From assembly GCF_000276665.1 (NCBI RefSeq), contig NW_004955484.1, positions 5,642,171 through 5,706,170 on the forward strand: a DNA stretch of 64,000 nucleotides, in the 5' to 3' direction. A program made the position numbers and the translations under genes. Positions within the stretch are counted from its first letter, which is position 1; each line of letters begins with the position of its first letter. This stretch comes from Chinchilla lanigera. Its lineage: Eukaryota > Chordata > Mammalia > Rodentia > Chinchillidae. The notes below the pieces were generated by a model. That model did not search any database, had not been told where the DNA came from, and saw only the letters and a list, made by a program, of their open reading frames with translations. Shown piece by piece: positions 22,311 through 33,405 of the stretch.

Positions 22311-22390
22311 TTTTTGTTTGTTCACCTGTTTGGTGCTGAGGCTTGAACCCAGGGCCTTGTGCACGTACCATACCATGGAAACCCCAATAC
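22311..22390 (-). mobile_element. Old ID-type SINE (antisense)
   Basis: 'TTTGGTGCTGAGGCTTGAAC', 'CCAGGGCCTTGTGCACGTAC' and a degenerate 'ACCATGGAAACCCCAATACC' end. It is diverged. Confidence 0.7.
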
Positions 22391-22873
22391 CACCGATGAA
22401 TTGCCCTAGGCCTGTGTAACCAGCATGATAGGATTCAGAGGGTCCAGAGGTCTGTTTGAGCAATCGCTGTCTTCCTTTAAAAGTCTCACAAGTTGAGTAA
22501 CAGTGTCCTTTACCCCGGAGGGCTGCTCTAGCTCTTGAGCAACCCCTCTAGCGCTTCCCAAGATTTGGCCCCAAGCCCCGCACCTCCCATGGCACTTAGC
22601 CCTCATGAGTGTGGGGGCAGTTCATGCTCCTGTGCGCAATGGCTGCCTCCTCATTTTACAGTCCAGTGACAGCTGGAAGGGACACAAATATTGAAGGTAG
22701 GTTAATCCAAAAAAGCAAACATAGGTGGTCTCTCATGGAATCATTCACAGAACTCTCCGTTGTAGTAAAACTTGACTTCCCATGAAGCTCACTGACCAAC
22801 AACCACAACCAGGGCATCTACGGAATTCCCGCATTGAACCACCCTTCATCTGAAACAGGAGCCATCAGCTATG

Positions 22874-23008
22874 GAGGTGCAGGACAGTCATCCCAGCCCC
22901 CGGGAGGTTGTGCCTGAAGGATTACGAGGTTGAGGCCAGCCTGGCCAACACAGCAGGTTCAAACCCAGCCTAGACTACATAATGAGACCATCTTAAATAA
23001 ATAAATAA
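22874..23008 (+). mobile_element. B1 SINE
   Basis: 'GTTGAGGCCAGCCTGGCCAA', then 'AACCCAGCCTAGACTACATA' and 'ATGAGACCATCTTAAATAAA' give the B1 core, internal duplication and 3' end with an A/T-rich tail. The 5' end is diverged. Confidence 0.75.
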
Positions 23009-25429
23009 CATAATATATACAATTTCAAATGTCTGAGCACATTTCAAAAGGAGAAAAAGGATACAACTGAAATCAATAGTATTTCAAGCAACATGTCTAA
23101 CATATTATTTCAAATGTAATCAATCCAGATTTTATTAAGATATTTCCCCCTTGTTTTCAGACTAAGCCTGAGAAGTCTGGCTGCATTTTATACTCACAGC
23201 ACAAATCAACGCAGATTGGCCACACTTCAAGTGCCCGGTGGCCACAAGTGGTAGGGAGCTCCCATAATGCAGCGCGACAGAAGACTGAAAGCCTCCGCTA
23301 CTGAGAACCTGGACTGTCACTCTCCTCTGGCCTCACTGCAATCATTCGTGCCTGTTTTCCTGCTCACAGACTTTGCAGAATGCACTCCTACTCGGGATTC
23401 TTTCCCACGGCATTCACAATTACATTTGTGTGAGATGTCAAGAAGTTAGGCTGGATGGGCCCGGAATTAACAGATTTTCAAGGAATCCTGTATAACTTAT
23501 CTGCTGGTCAGATCTCCTCTCCAAGGTTTTTTCACCATTAAACTAGGCCTCTGGGGTTTCTTTATTTAAAACGCTCATGACCCCATAACTTGAAAATCTG
23601 CCATCTTTGCAACAACACAGAGTTAACTCCGCACTGGCCACATAACCATCTCCATGTCAGTATATGTGGATGACAATAAACATTCTCCTTGTGATCTGAC
23701 TCAAGATCCTGCTGGATTATTCTGTCCTAGACACACTGGTGGGCACTATGCACCACTATGCACACAAAATTACAAAACACATGAAAAATCTGCTAAGGCT
23801 GTGTCTAAGGTTTTAAGACACACAGACACGGGGCAAATCCTCAGGCATGGGAGTACAACTGAAGATAAATTTCCACAAGAGATAGTTTTGAGGCAAAGCT
23901 TGCAGCAACTAGTATCAAGAAAATCATGTAGGCTCAATCCGGGTCTGGGCAGAACTGGCTCGGGCCCATCTGTCCTGGGTGTCCTGGGTAGGTACCTCAT
24001 GCCGGTCCATAGCACACAAGGCAGAGACAGGCAGCACCCTCCAGCACAGGGTAGGGGAGGGATCCCAAAGAGCCAGCTGATCAGACTTGTGTGCTTCACT
24101 CTCTCTTCCCTGTATCTGGACTGGCCCCATCCAAGGGAGCAGAGCAGAGGAATTTATCTAGAAGGCAACACTGGCAAGCTAAAGGCTCCTCAATCCAGAG
24201 TCAGCTCCAAGAGCAGGGCAACCAAGGGGAAGCGGAAACATACAGAAAATGGTTCACTTCTGGCTCTCTGTTCTGGCTGCAGGCAAGAGAAGGTGTGCGC
24301 AGAGTTTTGGAGGAAAGGACTGGAATGGGTTGAGGCTGGGCTTTGTTCCCAGAGCCCCACAGGGGACAGGGCTGGTTCCCAAACCTAGAAATGCAAAGCA
24401 CTGCTCTCCAACAGGTGAGAGCTCACCCAACCACATATCCTGAATAGGAACAAAGACTGGGAGCCACTATCTGTCAACATTATCACTGTCACCTCCCTTC
24501 TTTGAGGGTCCCTTGACCGGTTCCCAAAACACCAGGGAGGGGAGTGAGGGACAAAGAGCACAGAGAAAGGAAGGAAGGAGGCGGCTCTTCTTGGCGAGCT
24601 GATGGGTGTGATTGGTGAGCATTAATTAAAAAGCCATCTGGGAACAATGGTCTTTTCATATTTGGAGCCTGCTCTGCACAAAGCCCAGCTTGTTCTAGGG
24701 GGAGGACTCTGCTTTCCTTTTTTTCTTTCTTCTTACTCATTTCCTAGGGTTGTGGCAACGTCTGGCACCCAGCTCAACCCACTGGAGTATCCCTTAACCA
24801 AAGGACGTGCCAGGCAGGCCTCCTCCTTGCCTTCGTAAGTGGCGGTATTCAGACACAAGAAGGGGCAACTGCAGGAAGCTGTTCTGATCAGACTCATGGC
24901 TCTCAAGAGCTCCTGGGTGTTTCCCTGAATAGCTGCCTAACCCGCAGAAACACACACTGGACATTTTCAGCAACCAAACACCCATTTCCCTCTCAAATTA
25001 TGCTAGACTCGCCACACCCAGTGGACACAGGGTGAGGAGTCATGGGTCTAACAGTCCAGCCAGCAGATGCTTCAAAGCTGAGCTGGAAAAGGATAGCTGA
25101 ATAGATATCAGATCCTATGACGAGGCCCTCTTCCACATTCTGGCTCATTCCCCGAGTCTCCGCTGAAACCCACAAACTCCTCCAGCAAAGGCATCTTTTA
25201 AACTGGGGTTGGGAATGGGAATAGGAGCCAACACTGAGCATGTAAGACATTCCTGACAGTTCGAACCATTGCCTCACTCACTCCTTACAAACCCTGGCAG
25301 GCAGCCTTTATGGCAGCTCCCTGACTCCCCTCCTGGCATCTACATCCTTGGGTAATCCCCTCCTCTCAGGCATGAGTGGTATGTACACAGTGACTCATTT
25401 CTAACCAACAGTCTAATACAAACAGCATA
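23009..25429. other. Unassigned stretch with the longest open frame (23654-24388, plus, 244 codons)
   Basis: The frame starts MSVYVDDNKH and runs to AGSQT. It is rich in serine, arginine, glycine and proline, with no transmembrane segment, zinc finger or other recognisable domain. Overlapping frames exist on both strands in the same GC-rich block (24200-24440), which is typical of stop-poor composition. I see no convincing splice sites framing it, no poly(A)-tailed retrocopy structure and no homology. I rate coding function as unlikely. The rest holds no nameable repeat. Confidence 0.35.
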
Positions 25430-25862
25430 AGGCAAAAGTGATAGGATGCCACTTCTGAGATGAGGTTGTGGAAACTGTGGTTTCTGTCTCCTGTACTTTC
25501 TCCCTAATGGAGCCAAATGCCATGCCAGGAGCTGCTCTGTGGAGAGGGACATATGGCAGAGAACTAAAGCCAGCCCCCAGTGAGCAAGGACTGGAGGCCC
25601 TCTATCTGAAAGCCCAGGAGGAACTGCATCCTATCAACACCCACAGGATGAGCTTGGAATCAGGCCCTTCCCCAACTGAACCTTCAGATGAGACCACAGT
25701 CCCAGCCAACATTTTGATTCCATCCTCATGAGAAAGCTTAACACAGCAGACCCAGCTAAGTGACAGCCTGATTCCTGAGCCACAGAAATGAAAAGATAAT
25801 AGACATTTAAACTATGAAGGCTAGGACTAATCTGTTACACAGCAAGGGATAACTAATACATC
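25430..25862 (+). mobile_element. Old LTR, probably ERVL-MaLR type
   Basis: 'AAGTGATAGGATGCCACTTC', 'GGAGCTGCTCTGTGGAGAGG', 'GATTCCTGAGCCACAGAAAT' and the end 'AGGGATAACTAATACA' follow the order of a familiar mammalian LTR ending in '...taactaatac'. It is diverged, with no internal viral sequence. The MaLR class is my best reading, from memory. Confidence 0.55.
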
Positions 25863-26079
25863 CACTCTTCAAATGAAAAGATAAAATCTTGGCCAATAAA
25901 TGGCAGCCCTGAGGTTCTCACTTGGACTAGATTGATCCTTCATGTGCTACTTTCCCTGCACAGGTTAGCCCATGGAGCTGTCAATTAACAAAATTTACTG
26001 GGCTTTTCCATTTTCATAGACAACCCAAAGACACCTACAAAACACACCTAAAAATAAAAAGATGTCAGGTTCCTTGAGA

Positions 26080-26190
26080 ATATTAGGGCTAAAAGAAGAA
26101 CGAAGAAATGACGCAGTCTAACCTTATCTTTTTACAAGTGAAGAAAGTGAGACCCACAGTCATAAAGGAACAGAGATGAAACCTGAATGC
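26080..26190 (-). mobile_element. MIR-like fragment (antisense)
   Basis: 'GTCTAACCTTATCTTTTTAC' and 'AGTGAAGAAAGTGAGACCCA' resemble 'ccattttacagatgaggaaactgaggccca'. Short and uncertain. Confidence 0.45.
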
Positions 26191-26844
26191 CAGTCATGAT
26201 GGTACATGACTCTTCAGGGATCTGGGAAGCTTCAATCCAAACATGCTGAACACAATGCTGATTTGCTAGCCAGGTAAACCCTATCAATAACCCTCATCTT
26301 CCTTTTTGACCTACTATGGTTGACATTCTGTGGCACTAGGTCAACACACCTCCACCTTGACGTGTCCCTTACAACCTGGCAGCTTCTCCTATAACTGTCC
26401 TCCTAAATTCATGTATATGGTGGTAAACACAAGAATTGGTGGATGGTGGGGGTCCTCATTTGCAAAACAGTGTTACTTACCCTCTATCCAGTGGATGCTG
26501 AAACGTATGTTTATTTCAAAATTCTATAACATATCAAGGGAACCAGACAAACATTTCCACCAAGAGATCCATACCACACAGAGGTGTTCTGGAGCCTCCA
26601 GAAGGGTTCCACAAGCTTGCCTGTCACTAAGACTTCCGTTATTTTTACAAACACATTTCATAAATGCTTACAGTAAATATAAATAGTTAATGCTAAGTAG
26701 CCTAAGGACATTCTGCGGATTCTTGCTGTTTTAGTTTTTTTTTTTTTTTTTCCTTTTGTAATTTAGGTTCTAATTCACAAGATTGAACAACCTCCAAAAG
26801 GCTTCCAGACACAACCACAGACCAGTGCTATTCAAGTGATTCTA

Positions 26845-27300
26845 CATGCTTGCCAACTTTCAAATATATTTTTTCTTATTATAAAAGTAATAGATATTCA
26901 CTATTCAGAATTCAGAAAACAAAATATTAAAAGTAGCTTGAATTTCTATCGCCTGGAAAGAAATACTCAGCAAACACTGTTATATGTTCTGTATTCTTTA
27001 AGCCTTTCCTTTATGCATACTTTTAAAATTAAACTTAAGTCCTATAATACACACAGCCTCCTTTCATTTAATTTACATCACTGTTTTCCCACATTTATAA
27101 CCATGAGGCAGGAGTTTTAAATAAACACATAAAAATCTGCCATATGGATGCACCACAGTTTAAATCAATCCCCTGTGAGATTTTTAGATTGTTTCCATTT
27201 TTCACTATTATAAATGTCTACAATGAAAATCTGAATTTGTAAATTTCTTTCCCATAACTCTAATGATTTCCTTATTACAAATGGAGTCACTGATCCTGTT
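26845..27300 (-). mobile_element. L1M LINE, 3'-ward segment (antisense)
   Basis: 'TTATAAAAGTAATAGATATT', 'GCCATATGGATGCACCACAG', 'AATCAATCCCCTGTGAGATT' and 'GATTGTTTCCATTTTTCACT' follow the reverse strand of old L1M elements ('ggatgtaccataattta...caatcccctattgatgg...gttgtttccaattttt'). It is the first piece of a longer interrupted copy continuing at 27730 and 29200. Confidence 0.72.
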
Positions 27301-27304
27301 TCAG

Positions 27305-27392
27305 ATATGCAGGATAAATGAGCGAAGAAGCACACAAAGATTCCTGCCCTTGTGAAGCTTACATTCTAGCAGGGAAGAGGATTATAAACTCA
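27305..27392. mobile_element. Ancient L2/MIR-type fragment
   Basis: 'AAAGATTCCTGCCCTTGTGA' followed by 'AGCTTACATTCTAGCAGGGA' is the common '...ccctgccctcatggagcttacattctag' motif of ancient mammalian repeats. Confidence 0.55.
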
Positions 27393-27500
27393 GGTCTGGG
27401 ATGTGGCTCAGAAGTAGACTGCTTGACAGCATACACAAAGCCCTGGTTTCAAACCCCAGAACTGTGTGTGTGTGCATGTGCTCACACACACACAAAGAAT
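27393..27500 (+). mobile_element. ID-type SINE with TG/CA tail
   Basis: 'GGTCTGGGATGTGGCTCAGA', 'AGCCCTGGTTTCAAACCCCA' and a tail of TGTGTG followed by CACACA. It is an older ID variant whose tail has turned into a short dinucleotide repeat. Confidence 0.75.
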
Positions 27501-27573
27501 AATAAATTTTAAAACTATATAGTAATTTCCTAGGTGACATATGGTACCATAAAAAATAAAATAAAATAAAATG

Positions 27574-27712
27574 AACATGCCTGTAATCCTAGTGCTCAGG
27601 AGGCTGAGGCAGGAAGATTGCTGTGAGTTCAAGGCCAGCCTGGGCTACATAAGTGAGTTCAAGGCCAGCCTGAACTGCATAGCGAGATCCTGTCTCAAGA
27701 AAAAAGAAAAAT
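27574..27712 (+). mobile_element. B1 SINE with internal 30-bp tandem duplication
   Basis: 'GCCTGTAATCCTAGTGCTCA', 'GGAGGCTGAGGCAGGAAGAT' and two copies of GTGAGTTCAAGGCCAGCCTG at 27623 and 27653 (period 30), then 'GCGAGATCCTGTCTCAAGAA' and an A-rich tail. The internal duplication is the classic B1 feature, and both copies are still very similar here. Confidence 0.9.
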
Positions 27713-27729
27713 GCTGCTTGGGTATTTTT

Positions 27730-28180
27730 CTTATGAGCTGCCCATTCATGTTCATGCTCTTGACTTAGTCTCTACTACCTTTATCAATCATTGGCTTTCA
27801 GAGCTCTTTATATATTAAGCACACTTAGGACAAAACTGTCAATTACACAGCTATAAACATTTTCCCCATTTTTTCATAGGCCTTTAAAATTTGCTATTAA
27901 TGCCCAGGGTTGCAGAATTGTTTTTAAGTATAATAAATCAATGTTTTCGTTATGATTCTTTTCATTAGAACTGTTAGACCTAAAACTCCTCCCTGCTACA
28001 TATTCAGATTAATACTAACCTATACTTTCTTCTAGCACTTTTGTGTGATTTGTTTTACTTTTGCCTTGCTAACTTATTTGGAATTTATGGTAATATGCAC
28101 TATGAGGAATGCCTCCAATTTAATTTTTCTCCCATCTGGTTACATAAAACTGTGTTATACCATTTATTGCATAACTACAT
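27730..28180 (-). mobile_element. L1M LINE, ORF2 3' region (antisense)
   Basis: 'TTTCAGAGCTCTTTATATAT', 'CTATAAACATTTTCCCCATT' and 'TACTTTCTTCTAGCACTTTT' match the order of the reverse strand of old L1 ORF2/3' sequence ('gagctctttatatattaag ... tattttcttctagtactttt'). Reading frames are destroyed. Confidence 0.72.
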
Positions 28181-28219
28181 CATATGCAGTATTGTGTAAT
28201 ACTGTACTAGAAGCAATAA

Positions 28220-28440
28220 AGTTCTGTGATGTAGACCGCTGGTGTCAACCAGACCAGTGTTCAAGCCTAGGTAACCAGGCCAGTTACTTCAATTCTCTGG
28301 ACTTCAGTTTATTCACCTGTCAACTATTAGAAGTGGCTACTTGGTACAGTTTTTATGAAGACTAAATGAGATAAGTTCATGTGAAAGTGTTTAGAATAAT
28401 GTATGGCAGTTGAAGTACTGAAAAATGTGAGCTGTTAAGC
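28220..28440 (+). mobile_element. MIR SINE, nearly full length
   Basis: 'AGTGTTCAAGCCTAGGTAAC', 'CCAGTTACTTCAATTCTCTG', 'GACTTCAGTTTATTCACCTG', 'AAATGAGATAAGTTCATGTG' and 'AAAGTGTTTAGAATAATGTA' follow the MIR consensus from about position 50 to its 3' part. Confidence 0.85.
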
Positions 28441-28649
28441 TAACTCCTCTCACTTATTTGAAATGTTGCCTCTTTCAGGCACATTTCTATTTGATTCCAT
28501 CCCACTCAGTAGTCTTTATATTTTCTAACTAATTTTTCCCCAGTCCATGGGGAACTTGGCTTATTTTTTATTTTGTAACTCAACTCCTCATAAATTTAAA
28601 TAAATGTTGGTGTTCTAGAAAGACAATGACTTCGCAAATAATCTTTTTT

Positions 28650-28738
28650 CTTTTTCTTCTTGGCAGTACTGCAGATTGAACCCAGGACCTCCTGCTTGTG
28701 AGGCAAGTGCTTTACAACTGAGCTACATCCTCGGCCCT
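28650..28738 (-). mobile_element. ID-type SINE (antisense)
   Basis: Pyrimidine-rich lead, then 'GGCAGTACTGCAGATTGAAC', 'CCAGGACCTCCTGCTTGTGA', 'GGCAAGTGCTTTACAACTGA' and 'GCTACATCCTCGGCCCT'. Confidence 0.85.
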
Positions 28739-28924
28739 CACTGTGTCTTTTTAACCATTATTATTTGACTTTGGTTTGTATACTCTGGCCAACTCAATAA
28801 GGCAGGAAAAAAGAAATGAATTTGTCCATTTCCCAGTCTCATAAAGCTATCTCTCATGGCTCAGCAGTAAGGCCAAAGTTATTGGCTGCTTCATCAAATA
28901 TATACACTTTTTGTAGCTCAATTA

Positions 28925-28986
28925 TCTCTTCCCAGTACTGGGGATTAAATATAGGGCCTTCACAATGTGTTACACCCCGAGCCCTT
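28925..28986 (-). mobile_element. Partial ID-type SINE (antisense)
   Basis: 'CCCAGTACTGGGGATTAAAT', 'ATAGGGCCTTCACAATGTGT' and 'TACACCCCGAGCCC'. The middle is deleted relative to other copies. Confidence 0.65.
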
Positions 28987-28999
28987 TTTTCACTCATTT

Positions 29000-29165
29000 G
29001 TTTTTTTTTTTTTAATTATTATTTATTTATTTATTTTTAAATTTTGAAGCAGGGTCTCGCTAAGTTGCTAAGTATTGTACCCAGGGTGGGGTGGAGCTTG
29101 TGATCTTCCTGCCTCAGCTTCCCAAAGTCCTGGGATTACAAGCACGAGCTACCACACCTAGTTGT
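29000..29165 (-). mobile_element. B1 SINE (antisense)
   Basis: T-rich lead at 29000-29037 (reversed tail), then 'GAAGCAGGGTCTCGCTAAGT', 'TGATCTTCCTGCCTCAGCTT' and 'CCTGGGATTACAAGCACGAG', ending 'CTACCACACCTAG'. Confidence 0.85.
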
Positions 29166-29199
29166 AGCTTGATTTTTAAAAAGCCTCGGCAAGCTACAA

Positions 29200-30355
29200 A
29201 AAAAGTAAATACCACATGCCTTTATTAATAAATATTCTATGTTTTACTTCTTTTCTCTACTTATGTGATCATTTCAAGAGAAGGTATTCTAATATTTAAC
29301 CCTTATATATCAGGCACAAAGTCTGTGTGGTTACTGCTCAGTACTGCTAAATTCAATCTTTGATGACTTTATCCAGCTTTTTTATACTCATGCCAGAGCT
29401 CCATCTTTAGCCTTCTTTTTATATAATCTTTGTAACAGTGTTGGTCCCCAGAGCTATGATAGCATTGTAAAATCAATGGGGATGCTTTGGCTCTTTTCCT
29501 AACCTCTGGGAAAGTTTATTTAGCAGGCAATTATTTTGTTCCCCAAACTTTAAAAGAACTTACCCATTAAACTTATTGCATCCTGGGCCCCTTTTAGAAT
29601 TTTTTTTTTTTAATGTCTAGCTTCTTCCTTAGTTCCTGGTTTAAAGTTTCAGACATCTGAATCATTTCCCTAAAATAGCTATGTCACTGAGGTTTCCAAA
29701 GTTGTTATATTTTAGGTTGCTGTAATTTATATTACAAAATAATTATTTCAAATATAACTTGTAATTTGTTAGTCTTTTCCATCCCATCAACTCATTTTTA
29801 GTTTTGGATATGTGGTTTTTCTTTTTTCTTAATTAGCCATGATGGTGCTTTAGTAAATTTCCCTGATTTTTTAAAGTTCTGTTTTTTTGGTTTTTGGCTT
29901 TTTTGCTGGTACCAGGAATCGAACTCACGACCTCACACTTGCCAGGCAGGCACTGAGCCCCTGAGCTAAATCCCCAGCCCTCCCTGATTTTTTTGTTCCC
30001 AAATAAACAGCTCTTAGATTTATCTTCCTAACATTTTTGTCTGTTTTCCTAATTTATTAACATCACTTGTACCTTATAATTCTTTACTCCAGCTGTCTCT
30101 AGGCTTGTTTTATTCTTTCCAACTTTGAGCTGAACACTTAATCCATTTATTTTCATTTTCTCTTATTCAATAATGAAAAGATTTCAAGCTATGAATGTGC
30201 CCCTAAATATAACTTTGGCAATAACTCATATATTTAGAGATACAGAGTTTTCAATATTGCCTAATGATTCTGTAACAGTAATTTCATTTCCTCTTTGACC
30301 CACGCTTGATTCTGGAGAATTTTTTTTTTTTAATTTTCAAGTAACTGGACTTCAT
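29200..30355 (-). mobile_element. L1M LINE, ORF2 segment (antisense), interrupted by an ID element
   Basis: AT-rich, with 'TTCCTAATTTATTAACATCA', 'GTGCCCCTAAATATAACTTT', 'TAATTTCATTTCCTCTTTGA' and 'CCCACGCTTGATTCTGGAGA'. This corresponds to the reverse strand of L1 ORF2 ('...ataaatttccctctaag...atttcctctttgacccattg...'). No open frame survives. It is likely the 5'-ward continuation of the copy seen at 26845 and 27730. Confidence 0.62.
29881..29982 (-). mobile_element. Young ID-type SINE (antisense), inserted in L1M
   Basis: T-rich lead, then 'GGTACCAGGAATCGAACTCA', 'CGACCTCACACTTGCCAGGC' and 'GAGCTAAATCCCCAGCCC'. A nearby repeat of CCCTGATTTTTT occurs on both sides (about 29862 and 29984). 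It may be the target-site duplication, although nine extra bases separate it from the T-run on the left. Confidence 0.88.
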
Positions 30356-30860
30356 TAACATGTTTAACACTAAGTATTCTATGGAGGATACAAACATCTT
30401 TGAAAGAAGATAAAGAAAAGTCTGGTAAAGCAAAAAAATAAATAGAAAACACACAATGTTTAACGCTATCCTTTCTACTGGATACATGATAAAGTGAATT
30501 CTTGGGTGTGAGAAATCGAGAAATCAGCAGTATAGGGAGAACGGAAAATCTTATCATGGGCACACACTGCCTCCTTAAAAATTAAAGAGTGAAGACATAT
30601 CTCAATGAATGGAATGAAACCATCCCAGATATGCATAGTATATAACTAAATAAATGTTCACTGATGAAATTTAAAGATCATATTCATTGAGCAAGACTCG
30701 GCCCCAAAATTATTACATCTGTGGCTCAAGAAGAGAGGAAAAAAAACAAACTGTAATCTCCACGCTCAGAATTAAGAACTTCAAAGAAAATGAATTTTAC
30801 AAAAAAAAAAGTTGAAACAGGTCTCCACCAGGCTGCTATTTTGGTTTTGGTGGTGGTGGC
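30356..30860. other. Unassigned AT-rich stretch
   Basis: AT-rich sequence that may be more decayed L1M, but I cannot align it by eye. Two overlapping minus-strand frames (30284-30563) are L1-antisense or chance products. Confidence 0.4.
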
Positions 30861-30951
30861 TTGTTTGTTTGTTTGTTTTGGTGCCGGGAATCGAACTCAG
30901 GACCTTGCATTTGCCAGTCAGGCGCTGTACCACTGAGCTATATACACAGCC
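30861..30951 (-). mobile_element. ID-type SINE (antisense)
   Basis: A TTTG-rich lead, then 'GGTGCCGGGAATCGAACTCA', 'GGACCTTGCATTTGCCAGTC' and 'CACTGAGCTATATACACAGC'. Confidence 0.9.
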
Positions 30952-33195
30952 TAAGTTGCCATTTTGAAGCCTGGAATTTGTGGACACAGAGCTGAGAAGA
31001 CGATACAATTCCCAGCTTCCTCTGCCTCCTCACTAAGCCCTTCTCCTTCTACAACACTGCATTGTGCATTTTGGTTGCTGCAGACTTCTCCATTATTACT
31101 TAAAATGAATTTCAATCCCAAATTAATTGAATTAAGTTATGATGATTATAAGTGCTATGCCACATCAACTCCCTTCCCACAAACTGTGATGCCAAGTTAA
31201 AAAAAAAAAGGAAATAAAACGAACACCATAAATCAGTTTTTCAATTTATGCTGAAGAAATCTGTTTCCTACTTTCTAATTTCTGCAACTGGGAAATTCTG
31301 TATATTATGTTACCCTATAATGAAGGATGCCAGTAAACAGAAATCCACACGCCTGCACACACAACAGATTACACTGTACGTAATTGCAAACACTACCAAG
31401 TTATGTACTCTTGGGAGTATTATTAGTGCGATGTGGTTATTTAATGCCTCATCTATTCAAAAAAATTCATTCCATATGGATGAAAAATGAGTACACTACC
31501 CTAAATATGGGAAAAATAGAAAATGTAATCATGGATTACTTAAAATCTGTAACCTTTTATGCAAAGATAAGGTAGTAGTACCAAAGCTTAGGGATTCAGA
31601 ACATTTCAAAGTACAAGGGCATTCGCTCACTGCTGGCTACTAAAATTTCCACCCTCGCACTGGGCTGGAGGAGACAAGGCGAAGCGGAAGTCAGGACCTT
31701 CCTTTTTGTACTTCCCTGGACCCTAAAAGAAATTCCGAAAAAGGCATCCGGCACCTAGAGCTTCCCTTAGCAGCAGAAAGAGTCATGCCCCATGCCCACG
31801 AAGCCCTGGGCCCCCACCACAGTGCAAGGTCGTGGACAGCTCCAAAGTCATAGAGAACATGACTTTCGGGGCTGCGGACCTGCTACCCTGGAGATACCCT
31901 CAGAGCCAGGCACAGAATGTCCGCCACTGGGGAAGGAGGCTGCCCCACCTTTGTCACCCACAGGCCAAGTGAAGTTCAAGACTGCACGTCCCCCATTCGT
32001 GTCCTCCACGTTCTAAGCATCTAAGCATAGGACATTCAGCAGGCACTGTGCTAAAACAAAAGACGAATGACAGGAAGACCAACCGCCCTTCTGGCTGATC
32101 CCTGGCAAAGGGGAAGTGTGAGGGAGCAGAGGGGACAGCAGACCAGCTGTACTGAGCCCTTTTTGTCCAACAGTAGTTAACAGTATAATCCACGTTTCAG
32201 ATCCATTAAAGCAAAAATGCTGCATTATCAGAGCACTCCGGCACACAGCCCCAGGGCAGGACCTCCCTGCTGACCTGAGGGCCCAGGTGACCTCATCCCA
32301 GCCTCCTGCTCTCCAGGGAGCTGACTCTTAGACACCTCATAAAAGGACTGAGCTGGCAGCCAGAAGTCTCCAGGCAGCCTGGTATGCAGTGTGGGTCTTT
32401 AGAAACCACGCCCTCCACAGCCAGGCAGTCAGACATGCCAACTCTACTCAAAATGAGATGCCCCTCAAATCAACTTCCACTCTCTGGTTACTACTGAACA
32501 TGTGCCCAGGTGGATTCTTCAGAAGGTAACACCTGCCACCACCAAAAAAACAATGCTGAGATCATGAATACAAGCAGAATGAAGATGCCCTTCCTGAACC
32601 GAGTTCAATGGGACGCTTTTTCTTGGTATTGTTTCTCAAAAATCCTGGGGTACCGCTGAGTTTCTACCAAGAAAACTCCCAGGACCGAAAAGGAAGCCGC
32701 TCCCACCACTACTGAAATACTGTCTTTGGAGGAGAGCATGCCGTTAGTTCATCGAGCACGAAGCACATTCACACTAAATATTACAATTACCTATCAGAGC
32801 TACTTAAACCTGAGGCATTGGAAGAGGCAGTCTTCTCAACAATGCTGCGAGGGCACTGTTGACTGGGAACTTGGTGTCAGTTCTCCAACACCAAACCATG
32901 GATAAGTACATCTCACTGTAGGTAAGAGCCTCAAACTCCCATTCAGGTCTATCAGACGTCTGCCTTACCATCTCAGCTCAACCTCTGCACCACGGCTGAT
33001 GCCCAGTGGTGGCCGTGTGCTATGCCAGCAACTGGTCTTCATCCCGTAAGGCCTCCCTTGAACCTCACTGAGACCACTAAGTTCTTCACCTTGACCACTG
33101 GATATAAGAAATAATAATCCGATAGAAATAATTTTTATCACAAATTTTGAATGATGACATAATGACGACACCCAGTACTACCTGTACCTTATCCT
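30952..33195. other. Unassigned non-coding stretch
   Basis: 31000-31600 is AT-rich. 31640-32460 is GC-richer, with frames of 74-79 codons and no domains. No nameable repeat, though 'GCAGGCACTGTGCTAAAACA' near 32039 hints at an L2/MIR scrap. Confidence 0.45.
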
Positions 33196-33196
33196 G

Positions 33197-33275
33197 AGGG
33201 CTGGGGGCATAGCTCCCTGGTACAGTGTGTGTTCAGCATGCAACCAACCCAGGCTTAATCCCCCACATGTAAAAA
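33197..33275 (+). mobile_element. Old ID-type SINE
   Basis: 'GAGGGCTGGGGGCATAGCTC', 'GTTCAGCATGCAACCAACCC' and 'AGGCTTAATCCCCCACATGT', followed by an A-run. Diverged. Confidence 0.75.
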
Positions 33276-33317
33276 ATATGATCCTTACCCAGAACGTAAC
33301 GCATTCCTCCACAATTT

Positions 33318-33405
33318 AATTATTTATTTATTTATGGTACCAGGAATCGAACTCACAATCTCACACTCGCCAGGCAGGTGTGCCGCTGAGCTATCTCGCC
33401 GGCCA
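33318..33405 (-). mobile_element. ID-type SINE (antisense)
   Basis: An ATTT-repeat lead (33318-33335), then 'GGTACCAGGAATCGAACTCA', 'TCACACTCGCCAGGCAGGTG' and 'GCTGAGCTATCTCGCCGGCC'. Confidence 0.88.

Noticed and set aside
26190..26275. Very diverged B1-like segment ('ATGATGGTACATGACTCTTC...GGGAAGC')
   Set aside because: Only scattered similarity to a B1 5' half, not enough to call.
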